Positions 41,801 through 53,217 of a stretch of 64,000 bases of DNA are shown piece by piece. The notes beneath the pieces were generated by a model. The model was not told where the DNA came from. It worked only from the letters and a program-made list of their open reading frames with translations, and did not search any database. Made by a program: the position numbers and the translations under genes. How positions within the stretch are numbered: the stretch's first letter is position 1; every line of letters begins with the position of its first letter. Origin of the DNA: Haliclona indistincta (taxonomy: Eukaryota; Porifera; Demospongiae; Haplosclerida; Chalinidae); assembly GCA_964017065.1 (NCBI GenBank), contig OZ024783.1:9561367-9625366 (forward strand), written 5' to 3'.

Positions 41801-44800
41801 AGAAAATCAAACGTAATCGGACAAGGTTGTCAAAATCAATTTTTAAAGAAGCACAGCATCATAATGAAAGCTACGAGTACTGATGAAGAGAACAATAGAT
41901 AAAGAGCATTATACTTAAAAGCTTATTGAGTTTTGTGAACCCGAAATTGAGTTTCTCATAAAGAGAATAAAGAATATTATTTTTTGTATTAAGGACATAA
42001 CCAATCAAACAGTTGAAGTTAATATTCAAACACCAGCATTAGGTAATAGTACCTTAAAGAAAGAAGTTTAATCAAGTTTTAAAGTGGTAATTAACAGAGG
42101 CAAAGACATGCATGATCTTCCGACAGGAGAAAGAACATGTTACTACTCTGGTTCAACTCGTAACCACCAGACAAGTACTCACGAAACAATACCGAAAGAT
42201 CTTGATCTGAGAATACTGCCATGATAGAGAACCTGGATTTTCGGGAGGCAAGTGGCTAGATTCAACCAGCACCAGACTGTACATGTAATCGGACAAGGTT
42301 GTCATGGAACTGACTGTTAATCAACTATTAAAAGAGTCATTCATGTCATCACATCATTTATCACGATTCACAATCGTCATTCTCAGCTGGCATTCTCCAG
42401 TGAGGTGCTCAATAAATAATCAGATTGTTGTAGGAATGGCTTTTAGGTAATAAATTCGAGCAAAGTTGTCACAAGATTGTAAGTTGAAGCATTATTATTA
42501 ACGCCACCAGTGCTGATGGGACAAATAAAGCATTAAAGAATAAGCCATCTGGTGCTTTTTGAGTTGAAACGGCAAAACTTGACAAACCCTACCAAGCCTC
42601 CTTTAATGGAGAAACACACAAAATCGATTATCAATGGTTCCGTTAGGAGTAGCATGCTTAAATAAGAGGTGAATTTAATTGCACAATTTAATTTTTACAT
42701 GTTAAAGATTGAGGATTGTTCAAGAATAATTAAGTAAAAGTGATGGTCCTACTATCAAATAAGTCAATTAATTAATAAGTCAATTTATTTGTCCATATTT
42801 TTGAGTTTTGTAGTCATAGTATCATGAGAGGAGCAAACTTAGGGTCAAATTATTGTTTTATCATCATTGTCATCACCGTAGTTATTAGCGCGTAGCGTCA
42901 TCTATAGCAACGCGTAAAGACGCAGACTATTGCAAGATTTTTGCTATCAGCATCACCGCCACACACAGCCTATAGTGACCCTCTCTGTCTCTCTAGACAC
43001 AATCAGTCAGTCAGGACCATCCAGTTGAGCACACTCCATCATCACTCACTCCATCAAGTACTACACATGTACATGTACTCAGTGTACAGTATTGGAAATG
43101 CTGCTTCTTTCTCTCTAGAATCATACCTGCCTGCGCGCACCAGATCCCTTCTATCAGGAAGTAGGCAAAGACGCCACTGCTTGTGTCGATCCGGTTGAGC
43201 TGTCTCCATCACTCACTCCATCAAGTACTACACATGTACATGTACTCAGTGTACAGTATTTGAAATGCATCCGCTTTTATTAACATTAACAGCTGGGGAG
43301 AGATTGATGAACAGTTCCAGAATGAAGTTTAATCAAGTTTTTAAATCTTTAAAGAAAGAAGATTAATCAAGTTTTTAAGGTGGTAATTAACAAAGGAAAA
43401 GACATGCATGATCATCCGACAGGAGAAAGACATGTTACTACTCTGGTTCAACTCATAACCACCAGACAAGTACTAGCCTTAAAAAGAATTAGACAAAATT
43501 AATATATTTTACTTCTCTTGCCTTAAAATTATAGGAGCAAGATTGGGGCAATTTTCTATCAGTTATTATTAAAACATTAACGATCAATGTCTAATTAAAG
43601 ACATTAAAACACAGTGTGATACCAATCACAGCAAGATCATCTAGTAGAGACATGATGTAATATGTGGCTACGTCATAGGGGATGATCGGACAAGGTTGTC
43701 ATGGAAATACAAAAAAATCAAACTATTAAAAGTTGGTTGAAAATGATCAATTCATTCTAGACATGCTAGACAACAAGAGATAACTAACAATAGACAAGTG
43801 ATGTGATGAAGATAGAACAGACCTACATTTCAAGAAGAAGTGAAATTGTAGAAGGAAAGTATAAGTTAAATGAGCTACTTCGAGTCGACAGTCAAACGAA
43901 GTATTCTGCTGCATGGCAACAGTGACAGCAATGTTTTTTATTAATTATTCTAGGTGAAAAGTGAATTCAACAGGGTGATGGGCATGCAAATGGAACACAG
44001 GTGTGCTGCACATGCATATATACCTACATAAGTAGGTGCAATATCGAGTCATCATTCTTCTCAGGACTAACTAAGGACTTGGAACAAAAATCAAATCTTC
44101 CAACATGAGTGAAGAAAATCAAACGTAATCGGACAAGGTTGTCAAAATCAATTTTTAAAGAAGCACAGCATCATAATGAAAGCTACGAGTACTGATAAGG
44201 AGAACAATAGATAACGAGCATTATACTTAAAAGCTTATTGAGTTTTGTGAACCCAAAATTAAGCTTCCCATAAAGAGAATAAAGAATATTATTGTTTGTA
44301 TTAAGGACAAAGCCAATCAAACAGTTGAAGTTAATATTTAATAGTTAGTAATAGTTCCTTAAAGAAAGAAGTTTAATCAAGTTTTAAAGTGGTAATTAAC
44401 AGAGGCAAAGACATACATGATCATCCGACAGGAGAAAGAACATGTAACTACTCTGGTTCAACTCCTAACAACTAGACAAGTACTCACGAAACAATACCGA
44501 AAGATCTTGATCTGAGAATACTGCCATGATAGAGAACCTGGGTTTTCGGGAGGCAAGTGGCTAGATTGAATTCAACCAGCATCAGACGGACAAGGTTGTC
44601 ATGAAAAGTAACTGTTAATAAACAATCAACTATTAAAAGAGTCATTCATGTCATCACATCATTTATCACGATTCACAATCGTCATTCTCAGCTGGCATTC
44701 TCCAGTGAGGTGCTCAATAAATAATCAGATTGTAGCAGGAATGGCTTTTAGGTAATAAATTCGAGCAAAGTTGTCACAAGATTGTAAGTTGAAGCATTAT

Positions 44801-45765
44801 TATGGACGCCACCAGTGCTGATGGGACAAATAAAGCATTAAAGAATAAGCCATCTGGTGCTTTTTGAGTTGAAACGGCAAAACTTGACAAACCCTACCAT
44901 GCCTCATTTAATGGAGAAACACACAAAATCGATTATCAATGGTTCCATTTGGAGTAGCATACTTAAATAAGAGGTGAATTTAATTGCTCGATATAATTTG
45001 TACATGTTAAAGATTGAGAATAGTTTTAAAAAAATGTGATGGTCCTACTTTCAAATAAGTCAATTAATTAATAAGTCAATTTATTTGTCCATATTTTTGA
45101 GTTTTGTAGTCATAGTAACACGAGAGGACCAAACTTAGGGTCAAATTATTGTTTATCATCATTGTCATCGCCATAGTTATTAGCGCGTAGCATCATCTAT
45201 AGCAACGCGTAAAGACGCAGACCATTGCATCTTTTGCAAGATTTCTGCTATCAGCATCACCGCCACACACAGCCTATAGTGACCCTCTCTGTCTCTCTAG
45301 ACACAATCAGTCGGTCAGGACCATCCAGTTGAGCACACTCCATCATCACTCACTCCATCAGGTACTACACATGTACATGTACTCAGTGTACAGTATTTGA
45401 AATGCTGCTTCTTTCTCTCTAGAATTATACATGCCTGTTGTTGTACCAGATCCCTTCTATCAGGAAGTAGGCAAAGACGCCACTGCTTGTGTCGATCCAG
45501 TTGAGCTGTCTCCATCACTCACTCCATCAGGTACTACACATGCCAGAGGCAAAGACATGCATGATCATCCGACAGGAGAAAGAACATGTAACTACTCTGG
45601 TTCAACTCATAACCACCAGACAAGTACTAGCCATAAAATTAGACAAAATTAATATTATTACTCTTAGCCTTAAAATTATAGGAGCTAGATAGCACCAATT
45701 TTAGTTCAGTTATAAAATATTATTTAAAAAACATCAACGATCAATGTCTAATTGTCTTCTCGATA
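38881..45765 (+). repeat. Tandem array of three complex units of about 2.1-2.5 kb
   Basis: Units begin near 38881, 41360 and 43670 with GGACAAGGTTGTCAT and then AAACTATTAAAAGTTGGTTG. Within each unit the same modules follow in order: a block with AAGAAGCACAGCATCATAAT, one with GGCAAAGACAT and GATCATCCGACAGGAGAAAG, one with CGAAAGATCTTGATCTGAG, one with ACACAAAATCGATTATCAAT, one with CATCTATAGCAACGCG, an exon-like segment, and a block ending CATTAACGATCAATGTC. Unit 1 lacks some modules and unit 3 is shortened at the end. A partial fourth unit lies at 47840-48250. Confidence 0.9.
40856..45530 (+). other. Five exon-like Ser/Pro-rich segments inside the tandem units
   Basis: Segments 40856-40916, 42997-43057 and 45301-45361 (61 bases each) follow CTCTCTGTCTCTCTAG. 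Segments 43119-43224 (106) and 45423-45530 (108) follow CTTCTTTCTCTCTAG. All end at a GTACTACACATG donor-like site, mostly after CATCAG or CATCAA. The longer ones can encode PDPFYQEVGKDATACVDPVE and then LSPSLTPS; the 61-base ones can encode EHTPSSLTPS-like ends. This looks like repeated linker exons of a plus-strand gene, but expression and frame are unproven. Confidence 0.4.
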
Positions 45766-46449
45766 TCTGATGTGAAAATTGACAGTGGAAGAATGCATGT
45801 GCCCTCAATGAATGCACATTCACAAAGGTTATGTCCGAACATAACCTTTGTAATGTTTGTAAGAACACTGAGAGAGGCACAGAACTGTACTGTGATACGC
45901 AGAATACAGCATAAGGCTGGTTTACAATACTATGCAGTGTCTTGTGCTACACAGAATGATAATAATAAAAATTACCAGTGCGCAGTATGCGTGAGGGTTA
46001 TGCGTTCATGTTCGTCTATGAAGACGGTCAAACTATGTCGATGGCAGTCACAGAAAGTAAATTGGATGGTCAGGGAAGTAATCTTGCCCAACTCTTGGCT
46101 GGCATGGAGAAAGTGGCTGGTGATGTTGTGTATCTTCACCTAACAAAGTGTTATAGTTTAATTAAAATTTTACATAATGTGTGTGGTCTCATAATTGACC
46201 ACGATTCTCTCACTGCAGCTGTCCACAAATTGAACTTTTGATTTTATAAAATGAGAAAGTACTATATTCGAAGAACAACAATCCGTGTCTTTGTCTGACG
46301 GTCTTAACTGATGGCTCAACAGGATGGTACTTCCCTTAAACACATGTTAATAGGTTACACCTAAATTTTTAGTGCATAATTTACAATGTGGTATGAATGT
46401 AAGAAGATCAATCTTTTTGTCTTTCCCTGCAACTGCAAATAAGGCACAG
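45766..46449 (+). other. Unrecognised possible coding remnant
   Basis: Two overlapping plus-strand frames (45772-46143 and 45978-46241) have fairly even composition, including EGYAFMFVYEDGQTMSMAV and LAQLLAGMEKVAGDVVYLH. I recognise no domain. They might be exons of the gene suggested by the neighbouring splice-bounded segments. Confidence 0.3.
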
Positions 46450-46520
46450 AAAGAAGAAATCTTGAGATTGACACACCAGTTGGCTGATATGAAGGCAGCT
46501 GCTAATCAATTAAAAGAAAG
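46450..46520 (+). other. Candidate coiled-coil exon
   Basis: A 71-base open segment after GGCACAG and before GTAAATATC encodes KEEILRLTHQLADMKAA followed by ANQLKE, with heptad-like spacing. A diverged copy with the same flanks lies at 49885-49911 (encoding EEIAKLKNE), followed by the identical intron start GTAAATATCTGTGATTGG. Confidence 0.45.
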
Positions 46521-47089
46521 GTAAATATCTGTGATTGGTATGGAGGGATGACCGTGATTCAAGATTGAAATGATCTTGCAAACTATCTTTGCTCTATTCA
46601 ATGTGTGTGGACTGCAGTTTCGGTTCAACACTTCATAAAAACAAATTTAGACTCACCAAAGAGAGCTTTCAGCTCAGAAAAATTATCGCAACAATCCTAG
46701 ACGGCTGAAGTTTAAAAAACATCAAGATCTGGAGTGACTCTCTGAGAATTGTCATCTTTGATTTGAGACGTTGAGCAGTGATTTAAATGGACTGCTTGCA
46801 AGTGCAGTTAAAACCAGTTAAAACCAGTTACATTTTGTTTTCAGCCCAATAGCATCTTGATATTAAATTATCATTGTCATCTCGAATTGCTGTCGATCAA
46901 AATGACAATATCTTCATTATCGTTTATTTTTTTACTATTAAAATTTTACAGACTCGAAGGACCTAGGCAAAGCACTGTGTCTCGGTAAAACTCTGTTCAG
47001 CCAACTACATCTTAGCGTATTCCCTTGTTATGTCATTTATCATTAATCTTTTGCTTCGTCACACCAACAAAGACTTATAACTTATTGTT

Positions 47090-47805
47090 ACTTACTAGAC
47101 TTATTGTTTAATTTATTAACATTAAAATTTACAAGCTCCCAGCACCTGAAACATCTGTCTAACAGCATGCTGGTATAATTGACACTGTAACCTGCAACAT
47201 TTTAAAAACTGCTCACATGCCTGAGCAGCAGCTCTCCTATCTCTAACGTGCCTAGTTCATCACGTGTGCGTGCGAAATGAATCGCACAATAAACTATTAC
47301 TTATGATCGTAATATACTGTACTTTTACTGTGTTTCTCTTTTTACAGACTTCGTCGCAGAAGTGGCAGCAAATAATTTCGGAGAATTTTTTCCCATACTT
47401 TTTGGAACTTTAGGAGCTGGTTTATTACTCCTCTTTATCCCATGGCTGTGCTCTTTCTGTAGTAAGTTATTTTTTACTAATTCAGGCATGCTAAGGGGCC
47501 TGTAGCTGGTCGACGTGAGGGGCGTTGTTACTTACTAGACTTATAGTTTAATTTTTTACTATTAAAATTTACAAGCTCCCAGTTCCTGAAACATCTGTCT
47601 AACTACATGCTGGTATAATTAACACTGTAACCTACATTGCTTTGTAAGTAACATTTTGAAAACTGCTCACATGCCTGAGCAGCAGCTCTCCTATCTCTAA
47701 CGTGCCTAGTTCATCACGTGTGCGTGCAAAATGAATCGCACAATATATTAGTATCTATGATTGTATTAAACTGTACTTTTACAGTGTTTCTCTTTTTACA
47801 GAGTA
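47090..47805 (+). repeat. Intron-like repeat ending at a splice acceptor, two copies here (third at 56288-56488)
   Basis: Copies at about 47090-47347 and 47525-47801 share blocks AGCAGCAGCTCTCCTATCTC and TCACGTGTGCGTGCGAAATG and the terminal TTTCTCTTTTTACAG. The third copy ends the same way at 56488. Sequence after the AG differs in all three. Confidence 0.85.
47348..47461 (+). other. Candidate transmembrane exon
   Basis: Bounded by TTTTTACAG and GTAAGTTA, this 114-base segment has exactly one open frame. It encodes FVAEVAANNFGEFFPILFGT followed by LGAGLLLLFIPWLCSFC, a single membrane-spanning helix with a cysteine end. The phase does not match the coiled-coil exon at 46450-46520 directly, so if they belong to one gene another exon must lie between. 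Confidence 0.45.
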
Positions 47806-48288
47806 CTAGGCAGACCTGGCTGCTGGTCGGTATTTCACTAACAAAGTTGAGCAAAGTTGTCAAAATTAATTTTAAAGAAGCACAGCATCATAATGAACGT
47901 TACGAGTACTGATGAGGAAAGGCATAATATACTTAAAAGCTTTTTGAGTTATGTGATCCCAAAATTAAGTTTCCCATGAAGAGAATAAAGATCTTTTTTG
48001 TTTGTATTAAGGACATAACCAACCAGACAGTTAAAGTTAATATTCAAACACTAGCATTAGGTAATAGTTCCATAAAGAAAGAAGTTTAATCAAGTTTTTT
48101 AAAGTGGTAATTAACAGAGGCAAAGACATACATCATCTTCCGACAGGAGAAAGAGCATGTAACCCATGTAACTAACCACCAGACAAGTACTAGCCTTAAA
48201 ATAATTAGACAAAATTAATATGTTACTCTTAGGCTTAAAATTATCAGATTGGACCAATGTTCAGTTGCCAATGTCCAATGTTGGGTGC

Positions 48289-48504
48289 TTACTGAATGCT
48301 ACTACTAACTCTGCTGGCTTTAGCACTAGGTGACGATATATTGCATATGCAATATATCGTGAGAATATCACAAACGATTTGAATGCCCACAAAGAACACC
48401 GCTATAGCTACAGTACTAAAAGCAGCGATTAAGAAAATGACTTTTTTATGATCAAAAGCACAGAATCCATTGGCAGTATATATAAGACTGTGTATTAGCA
48501 ACAA
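48289..48504 (-). other. Short hydrophobic reading frame, unrecognised
   Basis: The minus-strand frame of 71 codons has one or two possible membrane segments (KKVIFLIAAFSTVAIAVFFV, then GIQIVCDILTIYCIC). A perfect 28-base palindrome lies within it. It could be an exon of a membrane protein gene or chance; I cannot decide. Confidence 0.25.
48333..48360. repeat. Perfect 28-base palindrome
   Basis: ACGATATATTGCAT followed directly by its reverse complement. There is no loop, so it could form a cruciform or be a dyad binding site. Confidence 0.95.
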
Positions 48505-48800
48505 TTACTAGACTGAAAAATAATTTACAGACGGGAATGTGCCATTTATGGTGTTACTACAACAAAGTCAATTGTCCAAAATTAGTCACATAATCGCTCA
48601 AAATAAAGACGAGAATGTCTTTTCAATGTCCCGTATTCTAGTCACTGCTGGACTGCGTTATTATAATTATTATTATTATAGTAATTGAGCCAAATTAAAT
48701 AAAGTTTTATCCTAAATCCTCTCTATTAAAAATTCTCTTAATACACAACACAGTGTGATATCAATCACAGTAAGGTGGCTAATATCATCTAGTAGAGACA

Positions 48801-49582
48801 GAAAAAGGTGCTTCATCTTGGTTAACAACAATACCAATTGCTGAACATGGTTTTCATCTCCACAAAGGCGCCTTCCGTGATGCTGTTTGTCTTAGGTATG
48901 GCTTGACTCCCTCCCATCTCCCTTTGGAGTGTATCTGTGGTTCCTCATTTACAGTTGATCATGCAATGAATTGCAAGAGAGGTGGCTTTACTTTTTTGCG
49001 GCATAATGAGCTGCGAGACATTACTGCTGAGCTCCTGACTGAAGTATGTCCAGACGTTATGATAGAACCCCCTCTCCAACCACTGTCAGGAGAGTGTTTT
49101 AATTACCGTTCAGCCAAAATTGATGACAATGCTCGGGCAGACATAGCTACCACTGGCTTTTGGTCTCCTCTACACCGCTCTTTCTTTGATGTCAGAGTCT
49201 TTAATCCTTTTGCTTCAACTTATTCTAGATCAAAATTAAAGGCCTGCCACAGGAGAAATGAGCTTAAAAACGCCGTCAGTACGATGAGAGAATCAGGACA
49301 GTTGAACATGGATCATTCACACCACTCGTTTTCACTACAGCCGGAGGGATGGGGCAATCTGCCTCTACATTTTACAAACTCCTTGCCTCATCAATTTCAG
49401 ACCGCCTCTCTAAACCTTACCCAACAGTCCTCAACTGGATCCGCTGCCGCCTATCCTTCTCTCTCTTGAGATCAGCAATCATATGCCTAAGAGGTGCAAG
49501 ATCCTCTCGCCATAGACCAGCATTCTCCTCTGCTGTCCATATGGATCTCGCTATCTCAGAGGGGAGATTGGAGTCTGACTAA
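48801..49582 (+). pseudogene. C-terminal region of a retroelement protein, frameshifted
   Basis: The frame from 48801 reads EKGASSWLTTIPIAEHGFHL and KGAFRDAVCLRYG, then CICGSSFTVDHAMNCKRGGF with RHNELRDITAELLTEVC and RSFFDVRVFNPFAS. This is the conserved C-terminal half of a reverse-transcriptase-bearing protein family that I know from many cnidarian, sponge and fish genomes. A Cys/His cluster (C-x-C...DHAMNCK...RHN) is followed by a nuclease-like FFDVRVFNP block. Near 49330-49350 a frameshift moves the end (YPTVLNWIRCRLSFSLLRSA, then CLRGARSS) to another frame. The reverse transcriptase domain is absent. Confidence 0.65.
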
Positions 49583-50125
49583 CTGTGCCATAAATTTGCT
49601 CTATTTGAATTTATAACTTATCTGCCTTCACTTTTAATTATTTATTTTTGCATTAAAAAAATGTTTCCGATCAAAAAAAATTGTTTTATGAATATAATTG
49701 AACTCATTGACCATAATGAACACGTGTGTGTATGAATATTATAGCTAAGCAGCTTGGAGTCACAGACAGCAGAGAAGCGCAGCAGCCTGGAGAGTCATAC
49801 ATTACAATGTGGTACGACTGTAAGATCAATCTCTTTGTCTTTACCTGCAACTTCAAAGCAACTAAAAAATAAAAATTCTGACAGAAGAAATTGCTAAACT
49901 AAAAAACGAAGGTAAATATCTGTGATTGGTATGGAGGGATGACCGTGATGCTGAAGCGATGAGGATGAAAGAATTGGATGAGTAATCCGACATTACAGAG
50001 TATTGGCTATCATGTTAAGCTTCAAAAAAATGTTGGAAGGTGCAGCCCCAATTCTTTCTATCATCATGGTAGGATTTAATATAATACAAGTATAATGGGT
50101 TGCTTGGGAAGTATGCATCGATCCA
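49583..50125. other. Spacer with diverged copies of the 46.4 kb region
   Basis: 49800-49950 repeats the neighbourhood of the coiled-coil exon (GATCAATCTCTTTGTCTTTACC...GGTATGGAGGGATGACCGTG). At 49948-49984 the sequence encodes DAEAMRMKELDE, similar to EAEAMKTKELDG at about 57951. Confidence 0.5.
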
Positions 50126-50344
50126 TTGTCTCAACCTGTCTTGTTAATGTTCGTGCCTGAGGACCCTCTCAGAACAATACGTCAACTAGCCGTATTGCTA
50201 CATGCTGTCCATGTCACATTACAGGAGCTTAAAGCATTTGTTGAATGTCCAAGAACACGGCCGTACTTCATGGTAAAACACTCTTTATCAAGAATTCAGA
50301 AAGTTCAATCATTCGAAATGTGCTACCAAGCAATGCGTGGTTGA
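50126..50344 (+). other. Unrecognised reading frame
   Basis: A 72-codon frame including RTIRQLAVLLHAVHVTLQEL and KAFVECPRT. The helical look suggests a real exon, but I recognise no domain and see no clear splice sites. Confidence 0.25.
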
Positions 50345-50539
50345 GACTCTTGACCGACATTTTAAACTCCGCCCTTTAACTCCGCCCTATAGTTACCCAG
50401 CAAAGACAACACGTGGTTAACCTCCTCTGTCCCAGGTCAGTTAGCTCTCTGTTTGTCTCGGTATTGCTTCAAACAATTAACAGCTTTCTTAGCTGTTTAC
50501 ACAAGTTCACTGATAAAAAGAATATACGGTACTATGCAA

Positions 50540-50700
50540 TGTGCCATGCACACTAGTGATAGTGGTGGACCTTTGGTATGTAATCATGACGGGAGATGGG
50601 TGGTTCAAGGTATAGTTACAGCGGGTAGCCGTAATTGTAATAATGGTACAGTTTACTAGAGCCGCCACCAGAGACAGATTAGCTTCTGCGGAAGTTTCTA
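50540..50700 (+). pseudogene. Trypsin-like serine protease fragment (active-site Ser region)
   Basis: Encodes HTSDSGGPLVCNHDGRWVVQ and GIVTAGSRNCNNGTVY, the block around the catalytic serine of S1 proteases (usual GDSGGPLVC...GRW.V.GIVS.G...C). The Gly before Asp is Ser, the catalytic Ser is kept, and a stop follows after TVY. No His or Asp regions of the triad are nearby, so it is an orphan exon or pseudogene. Confidence 0.7.
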
Positions 50701-51397
50701 GAAGAGGAACTCGAGGATCCTGGTATGATCTTCATAGTGGGCGATGAATGATGCGACCATACACGAAGCTTGTGGCTTGGCACATTCGCCAGTCCCGCAA
50801 GGTATTTTGAGTTACATACCTGTACGTACCAAGGGCATGATACAGAGTGAAGAGAGTTAGTATGTAATGTTAAGTAAGGGTTCTTGCTATTTTTATTTTT
50901 GAATGGATCATTACATTTGGGTCAGAGTTTAGCCAAATTGCAGTATACGATTTTCCTGTTGATGCCAAAGAAACCTTTAGCAGCAACGGGATGTTGTACA
51001 AAATCTTTCAGTTTGCGAGAAGAGAATTATTCATACTATGGTTTAAAACTAGGATATAAACATGCTATCACTTAGAACATGTCCCTCAGGCTACAGGTTA
51101 CGGGTTATCACCATTGCTGTACACCAGGTTGGCATAAAATAACGCCACGAACAAATCAGTTATCCATTAGTAATTCATAATCTGAAGAAACAGTAGGAAA
51201 TGAATGACGTTAATGGTTAGACCGATTAGTTCAACCAGAGAATAAATTCTGTCATAATAAGGACAAAATCACCACTTCACACAATAGAGTATCATTATTA
51301 TCTACAGATACCTAAAATGCAATAATTTGAGCATATCAATTAGTAAAACATGACATCACACATGCAAGTGATAAAGTGGTTTAGTGGTCACTAATAT

Positions 51398-52297
51398 TTA
51401 GACAATATTTGGCACCAGTGGCTTGCGTTCATAAGCTATCGGTGACGATGACGGTGACGATGACGATGACGGTGGCGGTGATGGTGGCGGTGTCAATGTT
51501 TGTGTCGGTGACTCTTTATTAAACTTGTACCAAGGAAAAAATATGATGTTAAATGATATTAGTAATCCTATGGGCGCAATCTCTGCAACACTGTTCACTA
51601 TTCTTGGAGTTGACTTGTGCGAAAATGCCTTTAAACAACACCAACCGATAGTCATTAGTAGTGTAACCAGTACTAGAAAGACCTGTGTAGAGACTGTGAT
51701 GCACACTGACATCTTTTTACCACATCCAAGAAGAACCATATTTATCAGGAATACACACAGAGCACTTGTGGTTACTATGCCAACTGCAGACGCAATGGCA
51801 GGCGCTAGGTTAAAAACAAACCTATAGCAGATGACCGAAGTGGATGAAATATTTTTATATTCTAAATAACTTGAATTGGAACAGTCTAAGTGATGGGAGT
51901 TGAAATGTCTTGAATCATAGCAACAAGTCCAGCCAATTGTAACACAACTGTAAGATTCCTGAATGAAAAAGTCATCCCAAAATTGTATAAATGCAACAGC
52001 CCACAGTTGGAGCAAAATGTTAAACAATTGAGTGAGGTAGAAACTAGGAACATCGTAACTTAATATCATGTACTTTTCACCACGTCTTGTCAGAAGTTTG
52101 TCGAAGGTGTACTCAGCAGCTGTTTTAGATAAAGTAAAGCAGCAATTGGAGTCCGCATTTTCGCTTCGAAATTGGTAGATCGAGACCACACCTATTATGA
52201 TGCTTACCATCATCCCAAACAAATAGAAAACCAATCCTATCAATATATCAATCGTGATCATAAGAACATGGACAGGACACCAGCTTGCCGGATCCAT
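51398..52297 (-). CDS. Five-pass membrane protein of unknown function, relative of the 5757-6779 gene
   Basis: Single-exon frame of 299 codons with an ATG at 52297 (MDPASWCPVHVLMITI). Hydrophobic segments start at about residues 11, 88, 162, 195 and 233. The loop after segment 2 is cysteine-rich with several N-glycosylation sites (NSS, NIS). FWDDFFIQESYSC aligns with FWDNFVLSEANFC of the plus-strand protein, and CYRFVFNLAPAIASAVGIV with CFEFEFGFDKATAAAGGVF. The C-terminus is a Pro/Ser-rich linker ending YERKPLV, matching ERKPLI of the other protein. Family unknown; probably a membrane protein of the surface or endolysosome (inference). Confidence 0.75.
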   Translation of the reverse strand: MDPASWCPVHVLMITIDILIGLVFYLFGMMVSIIIGVVSIYQFRSENADSNCCFTLSKTAAEYTFDKLLTRRGEKYMILSYDVPSFYLTQLFNILLQLWAVAFIQFWDDFFIQESYSCVTIGWTCCYDSRHFNSHHLDCSNSSYLEYKNISSTSVICYRFVFNLAPAIASAVGIVTTSALCVFLINMVLLGCGKKMSVCITVSTQVFLVLVTLLMTIGWCCLKAFSHKSTPRIVNSVAEIAPIGLLISFNIIFFPWYKFNKESPTQTLTPPPSPPPSSSSSPSSSPIAYERKPLVPNIV

Positions 52298-52474
52298 TTT
52301 CTAGGTGTCTGTTATGAGTTATTTAAAAGTTAGTGTCAACTTATAGCATAATTCTGCAATGTTTTGATTATGAATAATTTTGTTACCATAGAAATATAAT
52401 CTGAACCTAATGAATATAATTGTTTGTTGTAGTAAACAGACTGATGGCACCAAACTGCTCTTGTCACTCATAGT

Positions 52475-52756
52475 ATTGTATTACTTAGTCAATATTCAAA
52501 CCCTGGTGGCCCATCTCTCATATTGTATTACTTAGTCAATGTTCAAACCCTGGTGGCCCATCTCTCATATTGTATTACTTAGTCAATATTCAAACCCTGG
52601 TGGCCCATCTCTCATATTGTATTACTTAGTCAATATTCAAACCCTGGTGGCCCATCTCTCATATTGTATTACTTAGTCAATATTCAAACCCTGGTGGCCC
52701 ATCTCTCATATTGTATTACTTAGTCAATATTCAAACCCTGGTGGCCCATCTCTCAC
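52475..52756. repeat. 47-base minisatellite, six copies
   Basis: Units start ATTGTATTACTTAGTC at 52475, 52522, 52569, 52616, 52663 and 52710. They are almost identical (one ATATTC/ATGTTC variant). No spacers, so not a CRISPR array. Confidence 0.97.
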
Positions 52757-52839
52757 TCAGTTCAGTTTATCACTATTTTTGATATTGCTGATTCTCTTTG
52801 AGAGTTTGACCCTTAGAAGTAAGAATGGACTAATACATC

Positions 52840-53010
52840 GAGCAGTTGGACAAGTATTTCATCGCTAATGGGGTTGAGGACGCGACCAAGATGAGGGTAA
52901 TTCTTCTCAGCAGTTGTGGACACAGCACCTACCAAACTGTTCACCTGAAGTCCTACCAAACTGCATCACTGAGTGTCCTTTATGCAAGCATGAATATCGA
53001 CGACAGAGAA
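52840..53010 (+). pseudogene. Ty3/gypsy Gag fragment
   Basis: Encodes LDKYFIANGVEDATKMRVIL followed by LSSCGHSTYQTV, matching the Gag capsid-like block of metazoan Ty3 elements (YF.AN...D...K...LLS..G...Y). No other part of the element is nearby. Confidence 0.55.
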
Positions 53011-53217
53011 GATTTTGATTTGACTGCCCAAGAAAGATATTATAGCCAGCTGTTCCTAAAGTGCTCCATAAAACTAACTGCTGGGAGGTAAGAGTGAGAA
53101 GCTGAGCAAGCTGCAGACACTGAATGACACCATTCGATACACACAATTGTTTTTTGCCCTTTAGGTGACAAAATCAGGAGATATGACACCATTGCGGTTG
53201 AATAGTCCATTGTTTAA

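Noticed and set aside
52475..52756. Regular direct repeats resembling a CRISPR array
   Set aside because: Head-to-tail 47-base units without spacers, in an animal genome; a minisatellite.
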